NCBI GenBank assembly: GCA_023417935.1
Contig: JAEZDY010000038.1
Span: 1-64,000 of the forward strand
Direction of reading: 5' to 3'
From: Bacteroidota bacterium
GTDB taxonomy: Bacteria; Bacteroidota; Bacteroidia; Bacteroidales; Lentimicrobiaceae
Length of the DNA stretch: 64,000 nt
Both the position numbers and the translations under genes were made by a program. This document shows, one piece after another, positions 7,852-16,825 of the stretch (position 1 is the stretch's first letter; the number at the start of each line of letters is the position of its first letter). Under the pieces are notes generated by a model, which had not been told where the DNA came from, searched no databases, and saw only the letters and a program-made list of their open reading frames with translations.

Positions 7852-9204
7852 TTATTCATCGTCATGATTAAAAAGCAGGCGGGAACCTTTACGGGATTCA
7901 TCAAATACACCATTGTTCCAGGCAAGATGACCTCCTACAAATGTGTGCGTGACTTTTGAATGGAACGTTACACCTTCAAACGGCGACCATCCGCATTTAT
8001 AAAGAATATTTTCTTTGTTAACCTCCCATGGCTGATCAGGATTAATAAGTACCAGGTCAGCATGATATCCTATACGTATATACCCCCGACGGTCAACACC
8101 AAAGATACTTGCCGGAGCGTGGCACATTTTATCTACAACCAGTTCTAAACCTATTTCCCGGTTATTAACCTTTTCGAGCATAGCAACAAGTGAATGCTGA
8201 ACAAGCGGCCCACCAGATGGACAACTTAAGTAAGGGTTTTGCTTTTCATCAGATGTATGAGGTGCATGATCTGTTGCTATTACATCAATCCTGTTATCAT
8301 GCAAAGCCTGCATTAAAGCATTACGATCAGCATCTGTTTTAATAGCAGGATTCCACTTGATGCTATTACCCAGCCGGGTATAATCGTCATCAGAGAACCA
8401 AAGGTGATGAACGCAAACTTCGGCAGTAATTCTCTTCTTTGAATCTGAAGGTTCAGTGGTGAATATATCCATTTCATCAGCAGTAGATAAATGAAGGACA
8501 TGCAGGCGTGTGTTATACTTACTGGCCAATTCAACTGCCAGCGTTGAAGATTTTAAACATGCTTCACGGCTTCTGATGAGTGGGTGCACCTGTGGCGGAA
8601 TATCATCACCGTATTGTTGTCTGAAATACTGTAGATTCCCACGTATAATAGGTTCATCTTCACAATGCACTGCTATCAGGCTTTTTGACTGCTTAAAAAG
8701 ATTTTCGAGGGTTTGGACATTATCAACCAGCATGTTACCGGTTGAAGCACCAAGAAATACCTTTATACCGCATACCTTTGACCTGTCAGTTTTAAGAACT
8801 TCATCGAGATTATCATTTGACACGCCCATATAAAATGAGTAATTGGCCAATGATTTTGAAGCAGCGGCACTGTACTTTTCTTCCAATAATTCCTGAGTCA
8901 GTGTATTGGGCACAGTATTGGGCATATCCATGAAAGAAGTTACGCCTCCGGCAACTGCTGCTCGGCTTTCAGTGTATAGGTCTCCTTTATGTGTAAGTCC
9001 GGGATCACGAAAATGCACCTGATCATCAATCACTCCGGGAATAAGATAGTGTCCTGAACCATCAATAACAATTGCATCACCAGGCGAATCTGTTATGCCT
9101 TCATGTATGTCAACAATAAAACCGTTATCGATTAGTACATTGCCAACATAGCTTTTGCCTTCGTTAACAATTGTTGCGCCTGATATGTAGTATTTCTTAA
9201 GCAT
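7852..9204 (-). CDS. pyrC: dihydroorotase (class I-type, amidohydrolase)
   Basis: The product (450 residues from ATG 9204) is an amidohydrolase that closes carbamoyl-aspartate to dihydroorotate in pyrimidine synthesis. Landmarks are IDDQVHFRDPGLTHKGDL near residue 60, the likely carboxylated lysine in GIKVFLGAST, IAVHCEDE, LHVLHLST, and the catalytic IATDHAPHT. The first histidine of the usual HxH metal pair is replaced by glutamine (QVH). I recall that this is normal for the Bacteroidota form, but it differs from textbook dihydroorotases. A start 30 bases upstream is possible but adds MYSIILTMLH, which does not look native. carAB of the same pathway lies 8.5 kb downstream. Confidence 0.9.
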   Translation of the reverse strand: MLKKYYISGATIVNEGKSYVGNVLIDNGFIVDIHEGITDSPGDAIVIDGSGHYLIPGVIDDQVHFRDPGLTHKGDLYTESRAAVAGGVTSFMDMPNTVPNTLTQELLEEKYSAAASKSLANYSFYMGVSNDNLDEVLKTDRSKVCGIKVFLGASTGNMLVDNVQTLENLFKQSKSLIAVHCEDEPIIRGNLQYFRQQYGDDIPPQVHPLIRSREACLKSSTLAVELASKYNTRLHVLHLSTADEMDIFTTEPSDSKKRITAEVCVHHLWFSDDDYTRLGNSIKWNPAIKTDADRNALMQALHDNRIDVIATDHAPHTSDEKQNPYLSCPSGGPLVQHSLVAMLEKVNNREIGLELVVDKMCHAPASIFGVDRRGYIRIGYHADLVLINPDQPWEVNKENILYKCGWSPFEGVTFHSKVTHTFVGGHLAWNNGVFDESRKGSRLLFNHDDE

Positions 9205-9337
9205 ATGCAACATAGTAAGTATAATACTATACAAAGATAATGCTTACGAGGGAGTAGATGATAAATGGTTTAAAAATAGGATTAAAAAAGTGGTATTATT
9301 TCCTTGATCAGGGGTTTATTTAACCTGTTTAGTTCTT

Positions 9338-9386
9338 TGCTCTGATTCTCTTAAACCTATGTTATTTCCTGGCTCTGATTCTCTTG
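9338..9386. repeat. imperfect 33-bp duplication at the 3' end of the GT2 gene
   Basis: GCTCTGATTCTCTT occurs at 9339-9352 and again at 9372-9385, offset 33 bp, with similar flanks (GTTTAGTTC versus GTTATTTC). The second copy encodes the last residues (RIRARK, stop) of the minus-strand glycosyltransferase. The first copy would encode nearly the same end (RIRAKN, stop) just past the real stop. This is a tandem duplication that captured the gene's tail. Confidence 0.7.
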
Positions 9387-10087
9387 AATCTGAGTTGAAT
9401 AACACCTAATATCGCTTCGCGGAATATGCCTCTGCTCATTTTTGATTCTCCTTCAGTACGGTCAGTAAAGATAATAGGCACTTCAATTATCTTAAAGCCC
9501 AGCTTCCAGGCAGTGTATTTCATTTCAATCTGGAAAGCATAGCCGGTGAATTTTATCTTTTCAAAATCTATAGCCTGAAGTAAGGAACGACGGTAGCACT
9601 TGAAACCTGCAGTGGTATCCATAACCTTCATACGAGTGATCATCCTCACATACGAAGAAGCGAAGTAACTCATCAATACTCTGCCCATCGGCCAGTTAAC
9701 AACATTAACGCCCTTTATGTACCTTGAACCAATGGCTACGTCGGCACCTAATACATCGCAGGCATGATGTAAGCGTATAAGGTCTTCGGGATTGTGGGAA
9801 AAGTCGGCATCCATTTCAAAAATGTAACGGTACTCGCGCTCAAGTGCCCACTTGAAACCATGGATATAAGCAGTACCAAGACCTAATTTGCCTTTGCGTT
9901 CTTCGATAAACAACCTGTTAGGGAACTGTGTGATCAGCCGTTTTACAATAGCTGCTGTGCCATCGGGGGAATTATCCTCTACTATTAGCACATCAAACTC
10001 TTTATCAAGAGAAAACACCTTACGGATTATTCGCTCAATATTCTCCTTTTCATTAAATGTCGGGATGACAACAAGATTTTCCTTCAC
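9362..10087 (-). CDS. GT2 polyprenol-phosphate mannosyl/glycosyl transferase
   Basis: The 241-residue protein is a family 2 glycosyltransferase of the dolichol-phosphate mannose synthase type. It has an N-terminal VIPTFNEKENIERI, the nucleotide-binding VEDNSPDGTA, and DADFSHNP (metal-binding DxD-like) around residue 95. GSRYIKG and AGFKCYRRSLL follow. It lacks the C-terminal membrane domain of the longer members, so it resembles the soluble catalytic form, which transfers a sugar from GDP- or UDP-sugar to a polyprenyl phosphate at the inner membrane. The donor cannot be read from sequence. Its 3' end carries a 33-bp duplication. Confidence 0.88.
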   Translation of the reverse strand: MKENLVVIPTFNEKENIERIIRKVFSLDKEFDVLIVEDNSPDGTAAIVKRLITQFPNRLFIEERKGKLGLGTAYIHGFKWALEREYRYIFEMDADFSHNPEDLIRLHHACDVLGADVAIGSRYIKGVNVVNWPMGRVLMSYFASSYVRMITRMKVMDTTAGFKCYRRSLLQAIDFEKIKFTGYAFQIEMKYTAWKLGFKIIEVPIIFTDRTEGESKMSRGIFREAILGVIQLRFKRIRARK

Positions 10088-10147
10088 TTGCTTTGGCGTT
10101 GAAGGAGCGAAATTATGAAAAAAATTGTAACAAAAAGAATATAACTG

Positions 10148-11191
10148 CTAATTGTGTTTTTTCACAACAAACAGATATGTGGGAAAATGATCACTATAAC
10201 CCCCGGCATAGGCACCACCGGCAAATGTGCGGAAAGGATATCCGGCATAAGGACCATCCTTTTGAAGCATGAATTTCTGGTTAAATACGCCTGCCTTATA
10301 GTACTTCCAGCCATTATTTTCTTTACTAATAAGTGGATGTGAGACAATTATCTGATCGAAAAGATTCCAGGCATCGCGGTAAGCAAGAGACCCAATGCCC
10401 TGCTGGTGAAGTTTAAACATAGGGTTAAACAGTCCGTCACTTTTAACTTCCTTCTCCTTACCTCGGGCGCCAAGCACTTTATATACACTTGGATCAGTTG
10501 GGTCATCATTTAAATCACCCATGATAAATATCTTGGCCTCAGGATCAATCTTACGGAGTGAATCAGTCAGACTAAGTGATAAAGCTGCAGCTGCTTCCCT
10601 GTATTCAGAACCTGCAGCCCTTGATGGCCAATGATTAACAATGATGTGAATCAATTCTCCATCAAGCAATCCACTTACAACCAACTGGTCACGTGTATAC
10701 CAATCAGTTTTACCCGGCATGGTTAAACGGTTTGAAGTACTGTTGGTAACTTTGAAAGCTGCCTTTTTATAGATAAGACCAACATCAACACCACGCTTAT
10801 CGGGCGAATCATAATGCACTATATCATAACCCATTCCTTTTAAAGGAGGGGTATTGATAAGATCTTTAATTACGCTCCGGTTTTCAATTTCTGATAAACC
10901 AAGAATGGTTGGTCCGCCTTTAAGAATCTCCCCTCCTATCAGGCTTATAACATATGCCATATTCTCCAGCTTCCTGTTATATCGCGCTGATGTCCATTGA
11001 TTCATTCCATTGGGCAGAAACTCTGCGTCATTTTTGAATGGATCATCTATAGTGTCGAACAAATTCTCAATATTATAAAAAGCAATGCATGCCACTTTGG
11101 TTTTCTCTTGTGCAGAAGCACAGTTTGTGAACAATAGTGCCGGGAATAATGAAATTAAAAATACTTTGTAAAATTGAATACGTATTATCAT
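10148..11191 (-). CDS. secreted endonuclease/exonuclease/phosphatase (EEP) family protein
   Basis: The 347-residue protein has a signal peptide ending ASAQ (about 28). It then has the EEP fold: N40 in FYNIENLFD, the catalytic glutamate E101 in GLSEIENR, H187 in VNHWPSR, D226/N228 in GDLNDD, and D334-H335 in YSDHFP. All Mg-binding and catalytic residues are present, so it should hydrolyse phosphodiester or phosphomonoester bonds in the periplasm or outside. It is divergent from a TonB-dependent receptor and an OB-fold lipoprotein. That set recurs in Bacteroidota and suggests capture of nucleic acids or other organic phosphate. The substrate is inference. Confidence 0.88.
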   Translation of the reverse strand: MIIRIQFYKVFLISLFPALLFTNCASAQEKTKVACIAFYNIENLFDTIDDPFKNDAEFLPNGMNQWTSARYNRKLENMAYVISLIGGEILKGGPTILGLSEIENRSVIKDLINTPPLKGMGYDIVHYDSPDKRGVDVGLIYKKAAFKVTNSTSNRLTMPGKTDWYTRDQLVVSGLLDGELIHIIVNHWPSRAAGSEYREAAAALSLSLTDSLRKIDPEAKIFIMGDLNDDPTDPSVYKVLGARGKEKEVKSDGLFNPMFKLHQQGIGSLAYRDAWNLFDQIIVSHPLISKENNGWKYYKAGVFNQKFMLQKDGPYAGYPFRTFAGGAYAGGYSDHFPTYLFVVKKHN

Positions 11192-11226
11192 TGAAAAAAG
11201 TAGGATTAAAGCATTAATTTTTAGAA

Positions 11227-11240
11227 ATTTGCATGCAAAT
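11227..11240. promoter_or_regulatory. perfect 14-bp palindrome in a divergent promoter region, candidate operator
   Basis: ATTTGCATGCAAAT is an exact palindrome between the divergent EEP nuclease and TonB receptor genes, 36 bases upstream of the nuclease start. The location fits a binding site for a dimeric regulator controlling both directions. No regulator gene is adjacent, and a chance palindrome in AT-rich DNA is possible. Confidence 0.35.
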
Positions 11241-11362
11241 ATAGGTGATTAAAAAACACCCTGATACGCAATGAGAAGCCTAAAAATTCTTTTCTTTGCA
11301 CACGCAAAAATAACTTTAAAATACAGTATTCGATAGATATTTATACTCCTAACAAACCTTTC

Positions 11363-14104
11363 ATGATTAGACGAATTATTTTGTTACTGCTGGCTATTCT
11401 TCCAGCAACTGTATTATATGCTCAAACGGGAACCGTTTTGGGCATAGTAACAGATGCTGATAAAGGAAATGCGCTACCGGCAGTTACGGTGCGTATAGGC
11501 ACCCAGCAAACAACCAGTCGCACTGATGGCTCTTTCGAGCTACAGGGCATTACCATAGGTGAAGGTATGATTGATTTTTCATTAAATGGATATGAAGATC
11601 ATACCTTACAGATCACAGTTCAGGAAACTGTGAACCTTGGAACCATAAAACTAAAAGCTGCTCCTGCATCAGATGTGAGCTCAGGCCTTGCAGAAATTAG
11701 TCTTGCTTCCTTTGATTCAGATGATGATTCAAGGGCGCAAAACATTTCAGGCCTTTTGAGTTCTTCAAATGATGTTTTCGTTTCTGCAGCTTCGTATTCA
11801 TTCAGCGCAGCCTACTTCAGAATGAGGGGTTATGATGCTGACCTTAACAGTACTTATATTGCCAACAGCCAGATCAATGACGCTGAAACAGGCCGTACAT
11901 TATGGGCTTTATGGGGAGGGTTGAATGATGCTACCAGGAATAAGGTAACCGTTAATGGTATTGCACCATCTAATTTCTCTTTCGGAAACATTGGCAGTGT
12001 AACCAACATTATTACCCGCGCATCGCAACAGCGGGCACAAACAAAACTAACCTACAGTTCAACCAATCGAAGTTATACAAACAGGTTAATGCTAACTCAT
12101 TCAACCGGATTGATGGACAATAACTGGGCGGTATCCATTAGTGCATCACGTCGCTGGGGTAATGAGGGTTATGTTGAAGGCACTTTTTATGATGCATACA
12201 GTTGGTTTGTTGGACTGGAGAAGAAGTTAAACAATAATCACAGCCTGGCCTTTACAGCACTTGCAGCTCCGGTAAGAAGAGGTATGCAGGGAGGCTCAAT
12301 GCAGGAAGTATATGACCTTGTTGGTAGCAATTATTATAACAGTAACTGGGGCTACCAGAACGGGGAAAAGCGCAATGCAAGAGTCCGCAGCATGAATCAA
12401 CCTTTGATGGTATTAAACCATTACTGGAAACTGAATGAAGCCACCCAGATTACCAGTACCGCTTCGTACTTGTTTGGTAAAACATCAACAAGTGCCCTTA
12501 ACTGGTATAAAGCATCTGACCCACGTCCCGATTACTATCGTTACTTACCAAGCAACTTCCCGGTTAAAGAGGATTTTGCTTCAGATATTCCAAGTACTAT
12601 TACTTTTTATGACCCAATTATTGCAGCTACTATGGCTCAAAACTGGCAGAATGACCCTTCGGTAAGTCAGATCAATTGGGATAGACTCTATCAAGTAAAT
12701 TATCTGGCAAATTTAGAAGGAAAGCAAGCTCATTATATTCTCGAAAACCGCCATAATGACCAATCGCAGATAAACTTATCTTCATTCATTAACCATGATG
12801 TGAATGATAAAGCTCAAATCAGCGGTGGAGTTGAATTGTCATCCCATACAGGAAGCTATTATAAAACGCTCGAAGACTTACTTGGCGGAGATTACTGGGT
12901 TGACATTGACCAGTTTGCTGAACGCGACTTCCCGGGCAATGATACAACCATACAGAATGACCTGAATAACCCCAACAGGGTAATAAACACTGGTGACAAA
13001 TTCGGTTATGATTATAAACTACACCAGAATAGCGGAAATGCATGGGCACTTGCCAAGTTCACGACCAGGAAGTTTGACTATTATGGTGGTGTTCAATTAA
13101 CGTATACATCTTTTTGGCGTGAAGGATTTATGAAAAATGGCAAGTATCCTGAAAACTCACTTGGCAATTCAGCAAAGAACAACTTCTTTGACTATGCATT
13201 GAAAGCTGGGGGTACTTATAAAATAACAGGTCGTCACTTCATTGAAGGTAATATTGCGTACATGACCCGCGCTCCTTACATGCGTAACTCATTCCTTAGT
13301 GCACGAACAAGGGATGCTGTTTCACCGGGATTGAAAAGCGAGACCATCTTAAGCGGTGAAATAAGCTATCACCTCCGTACTCCAATTGTAAAGGCACGTA
13401 TCACGGCATATAATACAACATTCACTGACCAAAATGAAATTACCGCTTTTTATGTGGATGGAGTAAACACATTTGTTAATTATGTTCTCTACGGCATTGA
13501 CCGTACTCATCAAGGCTTGGAAGCAGGTGCTGAAGTAAAGCTTAATTCAATTTTTACACTTCTTGCTGCAGGCAACCTTGGAAATTACAGGTACATAAAC
13601 CGCCCAGTGGCTATTACATCATACGAGAACGGGAGTATTCCTGATAAATCGGAGTTAATTTATCAAAAGTATTTCTATGTTCCGGGTACCCCACAAACTG
13701 CAGGAACATTAGGCCTTAAATATATGGGACCTAAGTATCTCTTCATTGAGGCAAGTGTTAACTATTATGATGATATCTACCTTGACTTTCATCCCGACAG
13801 GCGAACTTTGACTGCTGTTGAAGGTCTGGGTGAAGGAGATCCTCTAATTGCAAAGTTGATCCGTCAGCAAAAATTACCTGATGGTTACACAGTTAACGCT
13901 TCGATAGGGAAATCATATCGAATTGAAGGTAAATATTTCCTAAACCTTAATTTCAGTATTAGCAATCTTCTTGATAATACAGAACTAATCACAGGCGGAT
14001 ATGAGCAAGGCAGGTTTTTAGATGAGAAAATTAACACGTTTCTGCCCAAGTACTATTATGCTTATGGAAGAACTTACTTCCTAAACTTAGGTTTCCGTTT
14101 TTAA
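11363..14104 (+). CDS. TonB-dependent outer-membrane receptor
   Basis: The 913-residue protein has a signal peptide (residues 1-21, ending LYAQ). A carboxypeptidase-regulatory-like beta-sandwich follows at about 22-105 (GTVLGIVTDADKGNALPAV). The plug domain is at about 110-240 (AYFRMRGYDADLNSTYIA), then a 22-strand-type barrel ends in the aromatic YFLNLGFRF expected for BAM insertion. It imports a ligand with TonB energy. The gene is followed 25 bases later by an OB-fold lipoprotein, in the place a SusD would have in a glycan locus; no SusD is present. With the divergent EEP nuclease, the context points to phosphate- or nucleotide-containing ligands rather than glycans. The ligand is inferred. 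Confidence 0.9.
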   Translation: MIRRIILLLLAILPATVLYAQTGTVLGIVTDADKGNALPAVTVRIGTQQTTSRTDGSFELQGITIGEGMIDFSLNGYEDHTLQITVQETVNLGTIKLKAAPASDVSSGLAEISLASFDSDDDSRAQNISGLLSSSNDVFVSAASYSFSAAYFRMRGYDADLNSTYIANSQINDAETGRTLWALWGGLNDATRNKVTVNGIAPSNFSFGNIGSVTNIITRASQQRAQTKLTYSSTNRSYTNRLMLTHSTGLMDNNWAVSISASRRWGNEGYVEGTFYDAYSWFVGLEKKLNNNHSLAFTALAAPVRRGMQGGSMQEVYDLVGSNYYNSNWGYQNGEKRNARVRSMNQPLMVLNHYWKLNEATQITSTASYLFGKTSTSALNWYKASDPRPDYYRYLPSNFPVKEDFASDIPSTITFYDPIIAATMAQNWQNDPSVSQINWDRLYQVNYLANLEGKQAHYILENRHNDQSQINLSSFINHDVNDKAQISGGVELSSHTGSYYKTLEDLLGGDYWVDIDQFAERDFPGNDTTIQNDLNNPNRVINTGDKFGYDYKLHQNSGNAWALAKFTTRKFDYYGGVQLTYTSFWREGFMKNGKYPENSLGNSAKNNFFDYALKAGGTYKITGRHFIEGNIAYMTRAPYMRNSFLSARTRDAVSPGLKSETILSGEISYHLRTPIVKARITAYNTTFTDQNEITAFYVDGVNTFVNYVLYGIDRTHQGLEAGAEVKLNSIFTLLAAGNLGNYRYINRPVAITSYENGSIPDKSELIYQKYFYVPGTPQTAGTLGLKYMGPKYLFIEASVNYYDDIYLDFHPDRRTLTAVEGLGEGDPLIAKLIRQQKLPDGYTVNASIGKSYRIEGKYFLNLNFSISNLLDNTELITGGYEQGRFLDEKINTFLPKYYYAYGRTYFLNLGFRF

Positions 14105-14129
14105 TTAACTAACAAAGAAATAAAGACTC

Positions 14130-15815
14130 ATGAAAAATATTAAATTTTTAATTCCGGTTCTTTTAATGGCAATCTCATCAGCTTTCCTCACTAGTTGTGT
14201 AAAAGGCGAATTTGATGAACCCCCAATCAACATACCAAAAGTAGAGTTTAAAGCAACCACCACTATTCAGGAATTCAGGGAATCATATACAGCACTGAAA
14301 GAGATTACTGATTCTGTGGTTATTACTGGAATTGTAACAGCCAACGATGAAAGCGGCAATCTTTATAAAAAAATGATCATACAGGATGAAACCGGCGCAC
14401 TTGAACTAGCAATTGATCAGACAAACCTGGCAAACGAATATAAAGTTGGACAAAGAGTTTATATTAAATGCAAAGGTCTGTATGTTGGTGATTATAACAA
14501 TCTCATCCAGTTAGGATACATTTATAATGGTGGCATAGGACGTATGCCCGCAGTTATGGTAAAAAGCCACATTTTCCGCGATAGTTTGCCTGGCAAAAAG
14601 CCGGTTGCTCAGGTTTTATCACTTTCTGATCTTGGTACAGCTGATAAGGCTAACCCAGTTGTAAGCAGACTCGTTACCTTTGAAAATGTCATGTTTGCTA
14701 CCCCAGGTGAACTATTTGCACCACAGGATGCTGATGCTACTGATCGTAAACTATTGGATCAGTCAGGCAATGAATTGGTTGTAAGATCAAGTAAATACTC
14801 AAACTTCTCAAGCAACAAAATTCCCCAGGGTTATGGTAAAGTAACCGGTATTCTTTCACTTTACCGTACTACATGGCAGCTCACGCTGAGAGATTCAACT
14901 GATGTTAGTGGGTTTGGTGGTATAGTACCTCCTCCTCCGGGTAGTGGTGATGGTACATTTGAAGATCCTTATAATATTGAATCTGCAAGAAGTAACTCTA
15001 GCACTACTCCTGTTTGGGTAAAAGGTTTTATTGTAGGTGTTTATGAAACAGGTGATACTGAATTTGTTCCCAACTTCGCAGGTCCATTTACTACCAATTC
15101 AAACCTTTTACTTGCCGATAGTGAAGATGAAACCAATCTTGCTAAATGTGTTCCTGTTCAATTACCAGCTGGTGCTATACGTGATGCACTGAATCTGGTT
15201 GATAATGCTGGCAATAAGGGTAAGGAAGTTATGGTTCTTGGTACTTTGGAATCATACTTTAGTGTACCGGGTGTTAAAAACCTTTCAGGATACTGGCTCG
15301 ATGGAAATGGGGTAATACCTGCAACCGGTTTCTTCACTGAAGAGTTCAATAACTCACTTGGCACTTTCAGCCAGTACAGTGTATTAGGTGATCAGGTATG
15401 GGCAGGACAAACTTATGATGGTGGCTGTGTTACCATGTCGGGTTTTGTTAATCCTAACAGATTTGCAAATGAAGACTGGCTGATATCACCATCAATCTCA
15501 CTAGCTGGTAAAACTGGTGTCAAAATGAAGTTCCGCGAGGCAATGAACTTTGCAGGAAACATAAATGAGGAAGCTAAAGTATTCGTATCAACCAACTATT
15601 CAGGCTCAGGCGATCCTAATGATGCTGACTGGACTGAAATGACCGGGTTCACAAGATCAACAGGTGATTCATGGTCATTTGTTGACTGCGGAGATATAGA
15701 TCTTTCAGCATTTGACGGACAAACAATTCATATTGGTTTCAAATACATGAGTACAACTTCTGTTGCAGGAACCTGGGAAATCAGCAGAATGTTGCTTACT
15801 TCTGATAATAAGTAA
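14130..15815 (+). CDS. surface lipoprotein with OB-fold (DUF5689-like) and choice-of-anchor J-like domains
   Basis: The 561-residue protein has a lipobox LTSC (C23). Residues about 45-260 carry DUF5689-type OB-fold sequence (VVITGIVTANDESGNLYKKM, then GQRVYIKCKGLYVGDY, and TGILSLYRTTWQLTLRD). A proline-glycine linker near 270 leads to a second OB-like part (TPVWVKGFIVGVYETG). A C-terminal jelly-roll (EDWLISPSISLAGKTGVKMKFRE, TWEISRMLL) is typical of choice-of-anchor J domains. It is probably the ligand-binding partner of the upstream TonB receptor, 25 bases away in the same operon. OB folds often bind nucleic acid, which fits the divergent EEP nuclease, but direct evidence is lacking. A clear terminator follows. 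Confidence 0.8.
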   Translation: MKNIKFLIPVLLMAISSAFLTSCVKGEFDEPPINIPKVEFKATTTIQEFRESYTALKEITDSVVITGIVTANDESGNLYKKMIIQDETGALELAIDQTNLANEYKVGQRVYIKCKGLYVGDYNNLIQLGYIYNGGIGRMPAVMVKSHIFRDSLPGKKPVAQVLSLSDLGTADKANPVVSRLVTFENVMFATPGELFAPQDADATDRKLLDQSGNELVVRSSKYSNFSSNKIPQGYGKVTGILSLYRTTWQLTLRDSTDVSGFGGIVPPPPGSGDGTFEDPYNIESARSNSSTTPVWVKGFIVGVYETGDTEFVPNFAGPFTTNSNLLLADSEDETNLAKCVPVQLPAGAIRDALNLVDNAGNKGKEVMVLGTLESYFSVPGVKNLSGYWLDGNGVIPATGFFTEEFNNSLGTFSQYSVLGDQVWAGQTYDGGCVTMSGFVNPNRFANEDWLISPSISLAGKTGVKMKFREAMNFAGNINEEAKVFVSTNYSGSGDPNDADWTEMTGFTRSTGDSWSFVDCGDIDLSAFDGQTIHIGFKYMSTTSVAGTWEISRMLLTSDNK

Positions 15816-15872
15816 TTAAGACAATCCGCAGAATTCCATTCAGGACTAATCATAAGCATAAAAATAACCTTT

Positions 15873-15909
15873 AACCGGCAGCAGGATCTCTGCTGCCGGT
15901 TGTTCTTTC
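15873..15909 (+). terminator. rho-independent terminator of the TonB receptor operon
   Basis: The 11-bp perfect stem AACCGGCAGCA/TGCTGCCGGTT has a 7-base loop at 15884-15890 and is followed by a pyrimidine-rich tail (GTTCTTTCCC). It lies 58 bases after the OB-fold lipoprotein stop. Confidence 0.85.
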
Positions 15910-16043
15910 CCATAGGCTCCTAATAGACTCCCTGGTATTGAAAGCAAGCTATCTTAAAATTAATTCGATTTAATATTAGGGTAAACCAGTAATTTCTTGT
16001 CATTACATTAAAGACTATGGTGTATTAGTAGAAATCTAAGCCT

Positions 16044-16658
16044 ATGAAAACGAAACTATGGATAGCCCCGATATTACTATTATTTGCTATAGGCTGCTGC
16101 CACCCGGGATTTACTCAGATACACGAGATTAGTCTCGATCTTGGTGCCGGAAGTTCAGACACTGACATTAAATCTTCTTTTATTCTTCCAAACTTAGCTG
16201 GGTCATCTTATTATCATGCAGGTGGCAATTATGTATTTACGACAAATGATGAGGTAATAAATCTCTATTCGGGATTAGCTTTGATAAGGAAGCAGATACA
16301 TAGAACTTCAACTGCAACTTCTCTGAGAACCCCTATTGGAATCCAAATTAATTATGGAAGGCGATTTCGCTTTGTGCTGGGCGGGGGAATTAATTTAGGA
16401 TTATTATTGAGTGAAGATGTTGATAATTATGATCTAAGGAAATTCTCATTCGGTCATTTCCTTAAAGCAGGGCCTGCCTGGCAGATTTCCGATCATTACA
16501 GACTGATGTTATCGTATGAGGCTAATTTTGATGATACTGTGATGTATGTTGAGCGCCGCACTTCTCCAGGCGGCAGCCAGAGCAATTATGATATGAAAAG
16601 CTATGACGGATTTCTGTTACTGAGCTTGTACAAGAAAATTTACAAAGAACCTAAGTAA
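16044..16658 (+). CDS. probable outer-membrane beta-barrel protein
   Basis: The 204-residue protein has an N-terminal signal sequence (LWIAPILLLFAIGC, followed by CHPGFTQ). The signal could be a standard one cleaved after TQ, or a lipoprotein signal with the first Cys. The remainder alternates polar and hydrophobic residues with glycine turns (ISLDLGAGSSD, RFVLGGGINLGLLL, YDGFLLLSLYKKI), which fits an eight-strand porin-like barrel. No specific family is recognisable. It stands alone after a terminator and before a 33-bp repeat array. Confidence 0.65.
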   Translation: MKTKLWIAPILLLFAIGCCHPGFTQIHEISLDLGAGSSDTDIKSSFILPNLAGSSYYHAGGNYVFTTNDEVINLYSGLALIRKQIHRTSTATSLRTPIGIQINYGRRFRFVLGGGINLGLLLSEDVDNYDLRKFSFGHFLKAGPAWQISDHYRLMLSYEANFDDTVMYVERRTSPGGSQSNYDMKSYDGFLLLSLYKKIYKEPK

Positions 16659-16697
16659 CAGTTTGTCGGAAACATTCCATGTTAAGGTTACCATTTT

Positions 16698-16796
16698 AAC
16701 AATCTCGCTGAAGCTTATGTTAGTAAAAGTAACAATCTTGCTGAAGCCAATGTTAGTAACTGTAACAACCTCTCTGAACCCAATGTTAGTATCTGG
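16698..16796. repeat. three tandem copies of a 33-bp unit
   Basis: Units lie at 16698-16730, 16731-16763 and 16764-16796 and share AACAAyCTyxCTGAA..(C)AATGTTAGTA. They keep exact 33-bp spacing while about a quarter of positions vary. The array ends 30 bases before the start of the ceramidase-like gene, so it would lie in its 5' leader or promoter. In one frame it reads as an 11-residue repeat (NNLAEANVS), but that frame has no start and ends out of phase with both neighbours. Confidence 0.9.
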
Positions 16797-16825
16797 GAGA
16801 AAACAGATGAAACTGATGAATCAAT

